Assembly (NCBI GenBank): GCA_022843125.1
Contig: JALHOG010000005.1
Location: 1-64,000, forward strand
DNA: 64,000 bases
DNA from: Ilumatobacteraceae bacterium
GTDB lineage: Bacteria > Actinomycetota > Acidimicrobiia > Acidimicrobiales > Ilumatobacteraceae
Direction: 5' to 3'
Below, piece by piece: positions 1-11,608 of the stretch; within the stretch, counting starts at the first letter, position 1; every line of letters begins with the position of its first letter. The translations under genes and the position numbers were made by a program. The notes under the pieces were generated by a model. It saw only the letters and a list, made by a program, of their open reading frames with translations, was not told the origin of the DNA and ran no database searches.

Positions 1-1
1 G

Positions 2-241
2 CCCCGGCGCGGCCCCGCTCCGCCTCGCTCCCCGTCACGGCGCTCTGCCGACAAGCGCCGTTCGGGCCAGGTCGTCGAGGGGCCTTGGTCGGCGCCGGCG
101 CCGCCGCGGTCGACCGCTGACGTCGCTGCCGCCCAGGCCGAGCTCGATGCGCTGCTCGACAAGATCTCCGAGAGCGGGCTCGACTCGCTCACCACCGACG
201 AGAAGCGTCGCCTCAACGACCTGTCCAAGCGCTTGCGCTGA
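2..241 (+). CDS. C-terminal fragment of a protein cut by the window edge (rhomboid-like tail?)
   Basis: The window opens inside this reading frame; 79 residues are visible before the TGA at 239-241. The first half is basic and rich in Pro, Arg and Ser (low complexity). The second half is a charged helical hairpin containing LLDKISESGLDSLT followed by DEKRRLNDLSKRL. A tail of this type (LDKI..G..SLT..E...L) is found at the C-terminus of many rhomboid-family and other small membrane proteins, so a membrane protein is a reasonable guess, but the diagnostic part lies outside the window. Codon use (GC-rich third positions) fits a real gene. Confidence 0.55.
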   Translation, partial: PRRGPAPPRSPSRRSADKRRSGQVVEGPWSAPAPPRSTADVAAAQAELDALLDKISESGLDSLTTDEKRRLNDLSKRLR

Positions 242-326
242 CGATACCGCCGCACATGATGTGTGGCGTCCATCAAGTTACGTCAAGGGCATTACAGACC
301 CCCAGGTCACGTGCCGATGACTGGGC

Positions 327-1349
327 ATGAGCGGTGCGTCAACGGTGTTCGTCCCAACGGGTGGTCAACGAGCTGCGCTCGAACAGGTTGCACTCGCCGT
401 CACCGCTGGTCCGGTCGACGAACACGGTGACGATGTCCTCGTCCTGGCGATCTGGCCAAACCGGGACAACCGTCGAGTCATCGCGAGCCCGGGGAACAAC
501 GCCATCCGCGCGTCGATCTCCGTCGCCGTCGCTGCCGGCAACACGCGTGCTTGGGCATGCGTCGACGAGTCTCACACCGTCGCCGACCTCCCCGTTTCTG
601 CGCTCCCGGAGATCATCCGGGCTTCGGTCGAGCCCTCAGGTATCCGCTCCGTCCAGGTCGCGGCGATCGGCCACGGCGACGAGGTCGACTGCTACAGCAT
701 GTGGCTGTCGCCGTCGCACACTTTGCCTGACGAGAGCCGCGCCCGGCACGCCGTCCTCGTCTCCCAACTCAGCGCCGCAGCCGATGCCGACCGGGCGCGA
801 GCAGACGAAGCGGCACGACAGGCCGCCGCCGTCGAAGCAGCCCGCATCGCGTCGACCGGCGATCGCACTGCCGCCACGCGCGCCGGATGTGCACAGACCG
901 CTGCCGAACTCCCCGATCGCGAGCAGTTCACCCGCACACTTGCCGCGCTCGAATGCGACGAAGCCGCGGTGCTGGTCCTCGGCATCGACGGCAGCGAGGC
1001 GATCCTCGAGCACCACGGCACCGCCGGGGCGACCGAGGCTCGCGACGTGGTCGCGGCCCGACTGAGCGCATCGGTGCGCAAGCACGACGTGATCAGCTAC
1101 ATCGGGTCCGACACCTTCGCCGTCCTCCTGGTCGGCGTCGACCGCCACACCGCGTTCGACATCTCGCGCCGCCTGCGCGGCACCCTGGCCGAGCCGATCG
1201 ACGGCGAGGGCGCCACCGAGCTCTCGATCAGCGTCGGGCTCGCCCACGAAGATGGCTTGATCGACACCGCCGAGATGTTCGCGGCCGCCACCAGCGCGAT
1301 GCACGACGCACGCCTCGAAGGCGGCTCGCGGATGTTGATCGCCTGCTGA
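327..1349 (+). CDS. Protein with C-terminal degenerate GGDEF domain
   Basis: A 340-residue soluble protein. Residues about 1-150 form an unrecognised alpha/beta domain, perhaps a GAF-like sensor. An Ala/Arg-rich helix (about 150-190) links it to a GGDEF fold at about 195-340. The fold is visible from DREQF at 197, the LVLGIDG strand, and an SVGLA...A..F..A..AMHDA end. The signature loop that should read GGDEF is GSDTF at 260-264, so the catalytic Asp/Glu pair is lost and diguanylate cyclase activity is unlikely. Such domains usually act as receptors, effectors or dead relics. No I-site (RxxD) is evident before the signature. There is no signal peptide or membrane segment. The ATG at 327 starts the longest open frame and lies 85 nt after the previous stop. 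Nothing near it points to a specific signal. Confidence 0.75.
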   Translation: MSGASTVFVPTGGQRAALEQVALAVTAGPVDEHGDDVLVLAIWPNRDNRRVIASPGNNAIRASISVAVAAGNTRAWACVDESHTVADLPVSALPEIIRASVEPSGIRSVQVAAIGHGDEVDCYSMWLSPSHTLPDESRARHAVLVSQLSAAADADRARADEAARQAAAVEAARIASTGDRTAATRAGCAQTAAELPDREQFTRTLAALECDEAAVLVLGIDGSEAILEHHGTAGATEARDVVAARLSASVRKHDVISYIGSDTFAVLLVGVDRHTAFDISRRLRGTLAEPIDGEGATELSISVGLAHEDGLIDTAEMFAAATSAMHDARLEGGSRMLIAC

Positions 1350-1356
1350 CCGGCCG

Positions 1357-2622
1357 TCAGGCAGCGGCCACGGCGCCCGCGCGCTGCAACCGTGCGGACG
1401 TGAGCCAGGCGAAGATCAACAGTCCGGCCGCGACCCCGGTCGCGATGTCGGCAAGGATGTGGAAGCCGGCGCCCTGCTTCACGAAGCCGGATCCGAACGC
1501 CGCCGCGGCGCCGCACAGGCTCAGCGTCAGATCGCCGGTCCCTTGGGCCTCGACACGGGAGTCTGCCGGCACGGAAGCCGTCAGGAGCGTGGTCCCGCCG
1601 ATCAACCCGATGTTCCAGCCGAGGCCGAGCAGGAACAACCCGATGAAGATCATCGCGGGTACGTAGCCGGCGATGACGGCGGACACGGTTCCGATGCCGA
1701 GGACGACGGCGCCCGCCTGGATCGCCCTCACGGCACCGACGCCGGCGACGAAGCGGCCGACCCACGGCGCGAGACCGAACATCCCGAAGATGTGAACGGC
1801 GATCACGTAGGCCGACATGTCGGCGTGCCCGTGATCCTTCATGTGCGGCGGAGTCATCGTCATCACACCGACCATCGCTGCCTGTGATGCTGCCATCGCG
1901 ACCAGGCCGAGCATCGCTCCGGGCGAAGCGCGGATCACCCCATACGAGCGTCGCACCTGGACGAGCGGGCGCGTCCGTTCGGCGTAAGGGTCGGTGCCGC
2001 CGATCGCAACGAGCGGATCGGGTCGCAGCAGTCGCCAGTACACGAGCGCTCCGAGACCGAACAGCAGACCCGCGAACAGGTACGGACCGATGAACTCGTC
2101 GAGCCCGAACCAGGTGCCCACCGTCTTCTGGAACGGCGTGAACACCGGCCCGAACACGGCGCCGAGCGTGCCGATCCAGACGATCGCGCCGATCGCTGTT
2201 GCCCGGCCCTCGGGCGGCGCGAGGTCGGCCGCGACATAACGGGCCTGGAGGGTCGCTGCCTGACCGAACCCGAAGATCGTCATGCCGACGATGAACAGCC
2301 AGAACCAACGGAGTTGGCCGCCGGTGGCGGCGACCATCGAACCGAGCATGCCGAGCGTGAGCGCCATCACGAGCGCCGGGCGACGGCCGCGCCGGCGCAT
2401 CATGGCTGCCAACGGGATCGCGATCATCGCCGAGCCGAGCGTGAACGCCGCGCTGCCGAGACCGGCGAGGCGATCGGAGCCGAGCATGTCCTTGCCGAGC
2501 AGTGACACGACAGCGACGACGCCGGCCACCGCTGCCTGGCCGGGCACTACGGCGATCCGCAACACGTTGAGGGTCCGTCGCTGAAGCGCGATCTGGTCAA
2601 CCGGATCGAGCGTCGACGTCAC
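1357..2622 (-). CDS. MFS transporter
   Basis: About 421 residues with roughly twelve hydrophobic segments in the two-bundle pattern of the major facilitator superfamily. MRRRGRRPALV matches the cytoplasmic loop 2-3 motif (G..RGRR). The substrate cannot be told from sequence. The start is set at a GTG (2620-2622) giving VTSTLDPVD, with an AAGAG a suitable distance upstream; an open frame continues upstream over the uvrA 3' end but shows only antisense-like composition. The stop lies 7 nt from the convergent stop of the GGDEF-like gene, so the two messages end against each other. A central polar stretch (DPYAERTRPLVQ) corresponds to the usual 6-7 loop. Confidence 0.85.
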   Translation of the reverse strand: MTSTLDPVDQIALQRRTLNVLRIAVVPGQAAVAGVVAVVSLLGKDMLGSDRLAGLGSAAFTLGSAMIAIPLAAMMRRRGRRPALVMALTLGMLGSMVAATGGQLRWFWLFIVGMTIFGFGQAATLQARYVAADLAPPEGRATAIGAIVWIGTLGAVFGPVFTPFQKTVGTWFGLDEFIGPYLFAGLLFGLGALVYWRLLRPDPLVAIGGTDPYAERTRPLVQVRRSYGVIRASPGAMLGLVAMAASQAAMVGVMTMTPPHMKDHGHADMSAYVIAVHIFGMFGLAPWVGRFVAGVGAVRAIQAGAVVLGIGTVSAVIAGYVPAMIFIGLFLLGLGWNIGLIGGTTLLTASVPADSRVEAQGTGDLTLSLCGAAAAFGSGFVKQGAGFHILADIATGVAAGLLIFAWLTSARLQRAGAVAAA

Positions 2623-2671
2623 GCCCACACTCTTGCAGCAGATGGTCCGGTCAATACGAACCGGATTGCGG

Positions 2672-5545
<2,874 letters not shown>

Positions 5546-5561
5546 GGGTGTCGGAGGCTAG

Positions 5562-5594
5562 CGAGCATCCGGCTGATGGGCCGGAGGATGCTCG
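5562..5594. repeat. Small inverted repeat upstream of uvrA
   Basis: CGAGCATCC (5562-5570) and GGATGCTCG (5586-5594) form a 9-bp stem around a 15-nt loop. The element sits between the uvrA start and the divergent DUF4129 gene, inside the uvrA leader. It could be a structured 5' UTR or a regulator site; nothing decides between these. Confidence 0.35.
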
Positions 5595-5652
5595 ACGGCG
5601 AGAAGGGGCTGGACGGATGTCACGCGCACAGGCTCGAGGATATCACTGGCCG

Positions 5653-5668
5653 TCGAACACGCGTACGA
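5653..5668. promoter_or_regulatory. Putative LexA (SOS) box upstream of uvrA
   Basis: TCGAACACGCGTACGA differs at one position from the actinobacterial/Gram-positive LexA operator TCGAAC-N4-GTTCGA. It lies between uvrA (minus) and the divergent DUF4129 gene, where a uvrA promoter would be expected. A perfect core copy also precedes uvrB (22390-22403), which strengthens the reading. Confidence 0.5.
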
Positions 5669-5731
5669 CCGAACGGATGGGTGGAGACGGGCGCTCCACC
5701 CGGTCGAGCCGGGCCGGTACGATCGCGACGG

Positions 5732-6973
5732 ATGACCGGACCTGAAGACGGCAACCTGCGCAGGGTCCTCGGACTCGGGCTCGCGATCGCCGTCCTGCTC
5801 GGAGCCGCAGCCGCCGGCGGCTCGATCGTGCGCAGCACGAGCACCGAAGCCACCGCCAATCAAGCGTTCCCGTACGCACTGATGGGTGCTCTCGCCGGGG
5901 CCGTGCTCGCCGGCATCGTGATCATCGGGATCCGCACGGCCAAGCCGGGTTCGATGCGGTTGCGTCCTGCCGAGCTCTTGGCGATCGTGTTCATCGCTGC
6001 CGCGATCGGCGCCCTCCTCGGCGCCGCCCTGACACCGCGAACGCCGGCACCCGAAGATGTCAGCCCGCTCGAGGAGGAGGCGATCGAGGATCGCCTCGAA
6101 GAAGGGCGGGAGTTCGACGGCAGTACCCGGGCCGGACCGATCGATCTCGATGGTGACGGCGAACCCGACACCGACGCGAACGGCGACCAGATCGTCGCGT
6201 ACGACCGCGACGGCGACGGCTTCCTCGACGGCTTCCTGCAACCGTGCCCACCCGGTACCCCGCAGGCGCCACCTCGGCCGGGGTTGACCCCGGTCGACTT
6301 CGAGTGCGACGGCGTCGTCGACGAGTGGCTGCCGTTCGACCCGTCGACGTTCCTGATCGGTGAGGAGTTCCTCGAGGAACCCTTGCCCACCCTGCCCCCG
6401 GAAGAACGTGCCGAACGCGCCGAGGACGCAGGCGCCGAAGGCCAGCAGGGTCGTGTGCTCACGACGATCCTGCTCGTGCTCCTGGCGATCGCCGTGTGCG
6501 CGGCGATCATCGTGTGGCTCGTCCGCATGCCCGACCGTCGAGACGACGAGAGCGATGCCGACGGATCCGATGACGGCGATGACGATGCCCCACCGATCGA
6601 TCTCGCGCCGTCGTTCGAGGCATCGATCGACGCGATGCTCGACGATGTCGACCCGCGGCAGGCGATCTGTGCTGCCTACGGACGCCTGCTGGACGGATTC
6701 GCTGCGGCAGGCCTGCCGCGTCGGGCCGAGGAGGCGCCCGAAGAGCACGTCCGGCGTTGCCTGGCGACCGCTGCGATGGACCCTCGACCGGTTCGTGAAC
6801 TGCTCGATCTGTTCGCGCTCGCGCGCTTCTCCAGCCATCCGATCGACGAACAGCACAGGGTGGCGGCAGTGCGGGCGATGCGGGCGTCGCTCGCGAGCGC
6901 CGGCCGCGGGCTGCGCGAACCGGTCGGTGCCGTCGCCGTTCCTGGCCCTCCGCCGCCGGGGTTCTCGGGATGA
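5732..6973 (+). CDS. DUF4129 membrane protein with calcium-loop-like repeats
   Basis: 413 residues. Three hydrophobic helices (about 13-30, 45-67, 81-100) are followed by an acidic extracytoplasmic segment, a fourth helix (about 242-264) and a cytoplasmic DUF4129 domain (about 305-400, with ICAAYGRLLDGFAAAGLPRR and later E..R). DUF4129 proteins are regularly encoded beside MoxR ATPases and DUF58 proteins, as here. The outer segment has three EF-hand-like loops: DLDGDGEPD at 138-146, DRDGDGFLD at 158-166 and DFECDGVVDE at 189-198. The transglutaminase domain often found with DUF4129 is absent. The ATG at 5732 matches the first hydrophobic helix. The stop overlaps the next start (ATGA), opening a translationally coupled operon. 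Confidence 0.8.
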   Translation: MTGPEDGNLRRVLGLGLAIAVLLGAAAAGGSIVRSTSTEATANQAFPYALMGALAGAVLAGIVIIGIRTAKPGSMRLRPAELLAIVFIAAAIGALLGAALTPRTPAPEDVSPLEEEAIEDRLEEGREFDGSTRAGPIDLDGDGEPDTDANGDQIVAYDRDGDGFLDGFLQPCPPGTPQAPPRPGLTPVDFECDGVVDEWLPFDPSTFLIGEEFLEEPLPTLPPEERAERAEDAGAEGQQGRVLTTILLVLLAIAVCAAIIVWLVRMPDRRDDESDADGSDDGDDDAPPIDLAPSFEASIDAMLDDVDPRQAICAAYGRLLDGFAAAGLPRRAEEAPEEHVRRCLATAAMDPRPVRELLDLFALARFSSHPIDEQHRVAAVRAMRASLASAGRGLREPVGAVAVPGPPPPGFSG

Positions 6974-7503
6974 GCGGCGCGCATGGGTCGGAGGATCGCA
7001 CCGGCTGGTGGTGGGCCGCCGTCTTCTTCTCTGCGGTGCTGGCCCTCGTCGGGTTGGTCCGCCCTGCGGTGGCGCTCGCGGCTGCGCTCATCGTGAGCCT
7101 CGGCCTGGGGTGTGCAATGGTCCTCTACCTCGGCTGGCAGCTCTTCACCCGGCTCCAGCCACAGCAGCGCAGTGAGTTCGCCCCGGCCGTCTACCAACGT
7201 CCGCCACAGGTCCTGCCTCATCACATCGCCCGGATCGCCCCGGACCAGGACGAGCGCAACCCGGAGCTCGCGTCCGGCGCTCGCGCCGGCCTGGTCACCG
7301 TGGCCACCGAGCGCCTGTGGGCGAGACACGCCCTCAACCTCCACGACCCGACGCACCATGACAGCATCGGCCGCCTCCTCAGCCCCGACCTCTGGGCAGT
7401 CATCCGCCCCGACCGCCACGATGGATTCGGTAACCCCGCGCCGCGGCACCGGCTACGGCACCGCGATCTCGATCGCCTCCTCGACGACTTGGAAAGCATC
7501 TGA
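6970..7503 (+). CDS. Small membrane protein of the MoxR/DUF58 operon
   Basis: 177 residues with two adjacent hydrophobic helices (about 14-32 and 36-56), then a soluble cytoplasmic part rich in Arg, His and Asp. No family recognised. The start overlaps the DUF4129 stop (ATGA) and its stop overlaps the MoxR start, so it is almost certainly made with them. It takes the position where this type of cluster often carries an accessory membrane subunit. The C-terminal part (about 80-177) has conserved-looking blocks such as VTVATERLWARHALNL, suggesting a folded domain rather than linker. Confidence 0.75.
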   Translation: MSGAHGSEDRTGWWWAAVFFSAVLALVGLVRPAVALAAALIVSLGLGCAMVLYLGWQLFTRLQPQQRSEFAPAVYQRPPQVLPHHIARIAPDQDERNPELASGARAGLVTVATERLWARHALNLHDPTHHDSIGRLLSPDLWAVIRPDRHDGFGNPAPRHRLRHRDLDRLLDDLESI

Positions 7504-8555
7504 TGATGACGACACCACCACCCCCGCCTCCAGGTGCGCCGAGCGTCGTTCCACCAGTTCCGCCGCCGGCCGCGGCCATCCCCGCTCCCCCGTCGACCGG
7601 CGGCGGCATCGCTGCACAGGCGGCAGCCGTCGCGGATCGGCTGCTCGACGAGATCGAGCAGGCGGTCGTCGGCAAGCGGATGCAGCTCCGGCTCGTGCTG
7701 GCTGGGCTCCTCGCCGGCGGACACGTCCTGCTCGACGACGTCCCCGGCGTCGCGAAGACCCTCGCCGCGCGTTCGCTCGCGACCGCTGCTGGCCTCCAGT
7801 TCGCGCGAGTGCAGTTCACTCCCGACGTGATGCCGAGCGACATCACCGGCCATACCGCGCTCGATTTGCGAACCAACGAGCCACAGTTCCGCGCCGGGCC
7901 CGTGTTCGCCCAACTCGTCCTGGCCGACGAGATCAACCGGGCTCCAGCGAAGACCCAGGCTGCGCTGCTGGAGGCGATGCAGGAGGGTCGAGTCACGATC
8001 GATGGCGTCACGCACACACTCCCGTCCCCGTTCCTCGTCATCGCGACCCAGAATCCCGTCGAGTCGGAGGGGACGTACCCACTGCCGGAAGCGCAACTCG
8101 ACCGGTTCATCCTGCGGACGTCGATCGGCTATCCGGAGCCGGCCCACGAAGCCGAGATCCTCCACCGTCGCATCCGGCGGGCAACCGACGAACCGACGAT
8201 CCGGCCGATCCTCGATGCTGCGCAGTTCGCTCGGCTACAGCAGACCGTCGAGCGGGTCGAGGTGCATCCGGCGATCGTCGACTACGTCGTGGCGATCGTG
8301 CAGTCGAGCCGTCGCAGCCGCGACCTCGCGTTGGGCTCGAGCCCGCGCGGCAGCCTGGCGCTGCTCAAGGTCGGTCGAGCGCTCGCGCTGCTCAACGGTC
8401 GCGACTTCGTGACACCCGACGACATCCGCGCGGTCGCCTTGCCCACGCTCGCTCATCGCGTCGTCCTGACCGACGAGGCGTGGGCCCGCGGAACACCCGC
8501 CGACGCGGTCGTGCGGGCCGTGGTCGACTCGATCCCGGCACCGACCTGGCAATGA
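7503..8555 (+). CDS. MoxR-family AAA+ ATPase
   Basis: 350 residues. A Pro-rich N-terminal tail (1-32) precedes an AAA+ core. The Walker A is the MoxR form DVPGVAKT at 79-86, Walker B is LVLADEI at 138-144 followed by NRAPAKTQAALLEAM, and sensor 1 is ATQNP at 181-185. The C-terminal lid domain (about 255-350) is complete. MoxR proteins act as chaperone-like ATPases that mature or activate partners, commonly with DUF58 (von Willebrand-like) proteins such as the next gene. Start is ATG at 7503 or 7506 (tandem ATGs); 7503 overlaps the previous stop. Confidence 0.93.
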   Translation: MMTTPPPPPPGAPSVVPPVPPPAAAIPAPPSTGGGIAAQAAAVADRLLDEIEQAVVGKRMQLRLVLAGLLAGGHVLLDDVPGVAKTLAARSLATAAGLQFARVQFTPDVMPSDITGHTALDLRTNEPQFRAGPVFAQLVLADEINRAPAKTQAALLEAMQEGRVTIDGVTHTLPSPFLVIATQNPVESEGTYPLPEAQLDRFILRTSIGYPEPAHEAEILHRRIRRATDEPTIRPILDAAQFARLQQTVERVEVHPAIVDYVVAIVQSSRRSRDLALGSSPRGSLALLKVGRALALLNGRDFVTPDDIRAVALPTLAHRVVLTDEAWARGTPADAVVRAVVDSIPAPTWQ

Positions 8556-8556
8556 G

Positions 8557-9852
8557 ATGACCGCTCGATCGGTGATCGCCCCGCGCCGCGACTCGCGAGC
8601 GGTCACGTACGCCATGCTTGCGCTGGCGCTGCTCGCGATCGGCCTGATCGGCGGCGAACCCGAGCCCGTTGCTGCCGCCGCTGCGCTGCTCGCCGTCACA
8701 CTGCTCGGGCTGCGAAGCATCGAACCGCTCACGGTGCACCCGGCTGTCGCGGTCAGCGGCCGACGACTGATCGAAGGCGATCCGCTCCGGATCAGTGTCG
8801 AGGTCACCCACCCTGCGGAGCACTCGGTCGAGCTCGTGGTCGTCGAGACCTCACCCGCTCTCGGCACCGCGCAGTACGAACCGGTGACCGACATCCGGGG
8901 TCGGACACGGATCGATCTCACGGTGTCGACCCCGGAGTGGGGCCGCCACGCACTCGGCCACCTGGTCGTGCGCGGTCGGATGCCCGGCTCGATGTGCGTG
9001 TGGGAAAAGCGGGTGCTCGACCTCGGCGTCGTCACGATCCTGCCTCGTCCGGAGAAGCTCACATCGCTGCTCGCTCCCCGCGCCACCCAAGCGAGCGCCG
9101 GCGGGCATCCTGCCAAGGTGTTCGCCGGCGACGGCAGTGAATTCATCGACATCCGCAGCTACCAGCCTGGTGACCGCTTGCGCGACGTGAACTGGAAGGC
9201 GACGGCCCGTCGCGGATCGGCTCAGGTCAACCGGCGTCGGCCCGAGCGAGGTGGCGAGGTGGTGATCGTCCTCGACGCGACATCCGATGGCTGGCGGCAG
9301 AGCGACATCGGGTCGGCACTGCTGCAACGTGCCGGACAAGCAGTGTGGAGCCTCGCTCGCAACCACCTGGCCGCCCAGGATCGCGTCGGCCTCCTCACCC
9401 AGCAGTCCGACGGGGTCGACTGGCTTCCACCCGCTGGCGGGCTCCGCGCCCGCTATCGGGTGCTCGAGACGTTGCTCGGCGCCAACGCGACCGGGCCGAG
9501 TGGCGGCAAGCGGTACGCGATCCATCGACACGACATCCCGCCTGCGGCTCTGGTCATCGGTGTGTCGTCGCTCTCCAACAACCTCACCCTCCGTTCGCTC
9601 GCGGCCATGCGCGCTCACGGCCACACGGTCGGGGTCCTCGCCATCGACGCAGCACGGATGCTCGATGCGACCGAGGCGCTGGATCCGGCTTCGCTCCGAC
9701 TCGCCGCGATGATGTCCGACGCCCATGTCGCCTACGTGCGCCGATTGGGTCTGCCGATCGTCACATGGCGCCCCGGCGAGGATCTCGACCGAGCGGTCAC
9801 CCGGCTTGCCGAACTCACCCGCCGCACCGTCCGGGTCGGAGCATCGGGATGA
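8557..9852 (+). CDS. DUF58 domain protein
   Basis: 431 residues. Two short hydrophobic helices near the N-terminus (about 15-50) anchor the protein; an immunoglobulin-like segment follows (about 55-150). The DUF58 signature is visible as FIDIRSYQPGDRLRDVNWK near 190-210, followed by the VIVLDAT strand of a von Willebrand A-like fold. Members are encoded next to MoxR ATPases and are presumed to be their substrates or partners at the membrane. It begins 1 nt after the MoxR stop and its stop overlaps the next start (ATGA). Confidence 0.9.
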   Translation: MTARSVIAPRRDSRAVTYAMLALALLAIGLIGGEPEPVAAAAALLAVTLLGLRSIEPLTVHPAVAVSGRRLIEGDPLRISVEVTHPAEHSVELVVVETSPALGTAQYEPVTDIRGRTRIDLTVSTPEWGRHALGHLVVRGRMPGSMCVWEKRVLDLGVVTILPRPEKLTSLLAPRATQASAGGHPAKVFAGDGSEFIDIRSYQPGDRLRDVNWKATARRGSAQVNRRRPERGGEVVIVLDATSDGWRQSDIGSALLQRAGQAVWSLARNHLAAQDRVGLLTQQSDGVDWLPPAGGLRARYRVLETLLGANATGPSGGKRYAIHRHDIPPAALVIGVSSLSNNLTLRSLAAMRAHGHTVGVLAIDAARMLDATEALDPASLRLAAMMSDAHVAYVRRLGLPIVTWRPGEDLDRAVTRLAELTRRTVRVGASG

Positions 9853-10424
9853 GCGAACCAGCGATCGCGCCGATGACGGAGGCTGCACGGTCCGACCGGG
9901 CGGCCCGTCGCGAGCAGGTCGTCTTCGCCGTCGGTCTGTTCCTGCTGTCGTTGCTCCTCCCACTGCTGGAACACGTCGAGATGTGGCCGATCTCTGCGGT
10001 CGGCGGCGTGATCAGCGGCCTGCTGCTGTGGGGTGCTCTCCGCGATGAATCGATCGCCGGCCCGGTGGTCGGACTCGTCCTCACGGCGACCGTCGGGATG
10101 TTCGTCGGCGACGGTCCGGCGGTGGGCTCGCTCGGTGGCGTGGTCGTCGCCATCGTCCTCGGCGAGCACCTGGCGACCACCCAGCACAGCCGGTACGCAA
10201 CACCGGGGAATGCGGCAGCGGTCATCGGTTTCGGATCGGCGGCGTTGCACGGCGTCGTGGCCGCCGCCGCGGCCGCCTTGACGATGGTCGCCACGCTGTT
10301 GCCCGAAGCGCGCGTCTGGTCGGTGGCGGCACTCGTGGCGCTCGTCGTCGTCGCCGTGACGGTGCAGCGTCGTCGTACGGCGATCGCTGCCCAACCGCTG
10401 CCGCCTCCCGAACCGGTGGCGTGA
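9849..10424 (+). CDS. Polytopic membrane protein, function unknown
   Basis: 191 residues; five or six hydrophobic helices fill residues about 28-170, ending in a short Arg- and Pro-rich tail. No domain recognised. The ATG at 9849 overlaps the DUF58 stop and the stop lies 1 nt before the sensor kinase start, so it belongs to the MoxR/DUF58 operon. The position between a DUF58 protein and a sensor kinase suggests a membrane role in that module, but nothing in the sequence says what. Confidence 0.75.
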   Translation: MSEPAIAPMTEAARSDRAARREQVVFAVGLFLLSLLLPLLEHVEMWPISAVGGVISGLLLWGALRDESIAGPVVGLVLTATVGMFVGDGPAVGSLGGVVVAIVLGEHLATTQHSRYATPGNAAAVIGFGSAALHGVVAAAAAALTMVATLLPEARVWSVAALVALVVVAVTVQRRRTAIAAQPLPPPEPVA

Positions 10425-10425
10425 C

Positions 10426-11604
10426 GTGGCCGCCGGACCCGGAACCATCGGTCAGCTCGGCGATCGACTGCCGAGTCGCGGCCAGCGGGCCGACCTCTAC
10501 CCCACTGCACTCACGATGCTGCGGGCGATCGTCGTGGGGCGTTGGCTGGCGTGGACGTGGATGGTCGGCATCGTCGTGTTCATGCGCGACGAACTCGTCC
10601 GCTCCCACGTGCTGGCGTGGATCGCAGTCATCGCGACGCTCGCGCTCACCGTTACCAGCACCTTGCTGATCCGCCGGGCACCCGAGCGGCTCATCCGTCT
10701 CCCCTTCGTCGGTGTGGAGGTCGCGTTCGCGATCGGGCTCAACGTCGTCGACGGCTTCGTGTTCGAGCCCGGCCACGTCTTCGAGAACACGCAGAGCATC
10801 GCGACCCAGTGGCCGCTGATCGCGGCAGCGACCGTCGGCGTCGCATTCGGACCCACGATCGCAGCCCTGGCCGGGACGACCATCGGTCCGGCCGAGCTCG
10901 GGGGCGCTCTCGCCAACGAGCACGAACCGTTCACCACCGGTCAGCAGGTGTCCCTTGCGGCGACGAGCATCTTCTATGCAGCACTCGGAGCGGTGTTCGG
11001 CTGGCAGGCACTCCTGCTCAAGCGAGCCGAGGCCGAGGTCGCCGACCGCCGTGCTCGCGATGAGATCGGTCGGGTCATGCACGACACCGTTCTCCAGACC
11101 CTCGCGCTCGTGGAACGACGCGTTGCGGCCACCGACCCCGAGCTCGCTGCCGCAGCGCGAGAGGCCGACGCCGAGGTACGCGCCTTCCTGTTCGGCAGCC
11201 GCGCAATGGATCGAGCCGACCTCGATGCGCGGGTGCGAGGCGTCGTCGAGCGGATCCGCAAGGGCAACTCGACACCGGTCACCGTGTCGGTGATCGACGA
11301 CGGCTGCCGACTCGACGCTCACCAGCAGGACCTCGTCGCGCGAGCGATCGGCGAGGCGGTCGCGAACTCTCTCGAACACGCCGCAGCGTCGCGGGTCGTC
11401 GTGTTCGTCGAGACCGACGAGACCGGGCACGTCTTCGCCTCGATAGCGGACGACGGTCGTGGCTTCGAGACAGCGGCCCCGCGTGACGGGCACGGCATCG
11501 ACGAGTCGATCGTGGCGCGCATTCGCTCGATCGGTGGTCGGGTGTCGATCGAGTCCGGTCCGACGGGCACCGAAGTGTGCATCTGGAGCAACCCGAAGGA
11601 CTGA
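10426..11604 (+). CDS. NarL/DesK-type sensor histidine kinase
   Basis: 392 residues. Four to six membrane helices (about 35-195) lead into a dimerisation helix of the HisKA_3 type, RDEIGRVMHDTVLQ, with the phospho-accepting His at 219. The ATPase domain follows (about 290-390), with GEAVANSLEHA as the N box and DDGRGF as the G1 box. Such kinases pair with LuxR-type regulators, and the only one here is at 16282-16905, beyond the FtsK-like gene. The GTG at 10426 starts 1 nt after the previous stop. It ends the MoxR/DUF58 operon, whose membrane proteins may form the sensing context. Confidence 0.88.
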   Translation: MAAGPGTIGQLGDRLPSRGQRADLYPTALTMLRAIVVGRWLAWTWMVGIVVFMRDELVRSHVLAWIAVIATLALTVTSTLLIRRAPERLIRLPFVGVEVAFAIGLNVVDGFVFEPGHVFENTQSIATQWPLIAAATVGVAFGPTIAALAGTTIGPAELGGALANEHEPFTTGQQVSLAATSIFYAALGAVFGWQALLLKRAEAEVADRRARDEIGRVMHDTVLQTLALVERRVAATDPELAAAAREADAEVRAFLFGSRAMDRADLDARVRGVVERIRKGNSTPVTVSVIDDGCRLDAHQQDLVARAIGEAVANSLEHAAASRVVVFVETDETGHVFASIADDGRGFETAAPRDGHGIDESIVARIRSIGGRVSIESGPTGTEVCIWSNPKD

Positions 11605-11608
11605 TCGA

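Noticed and set aside
7500-7600. Pro-rich stretch at the MoxR start as a frameshift
   Set aside because: The frame is open and overlaps the previous stop cleanly; Pro-rich tails also occur in other proteins of this window.
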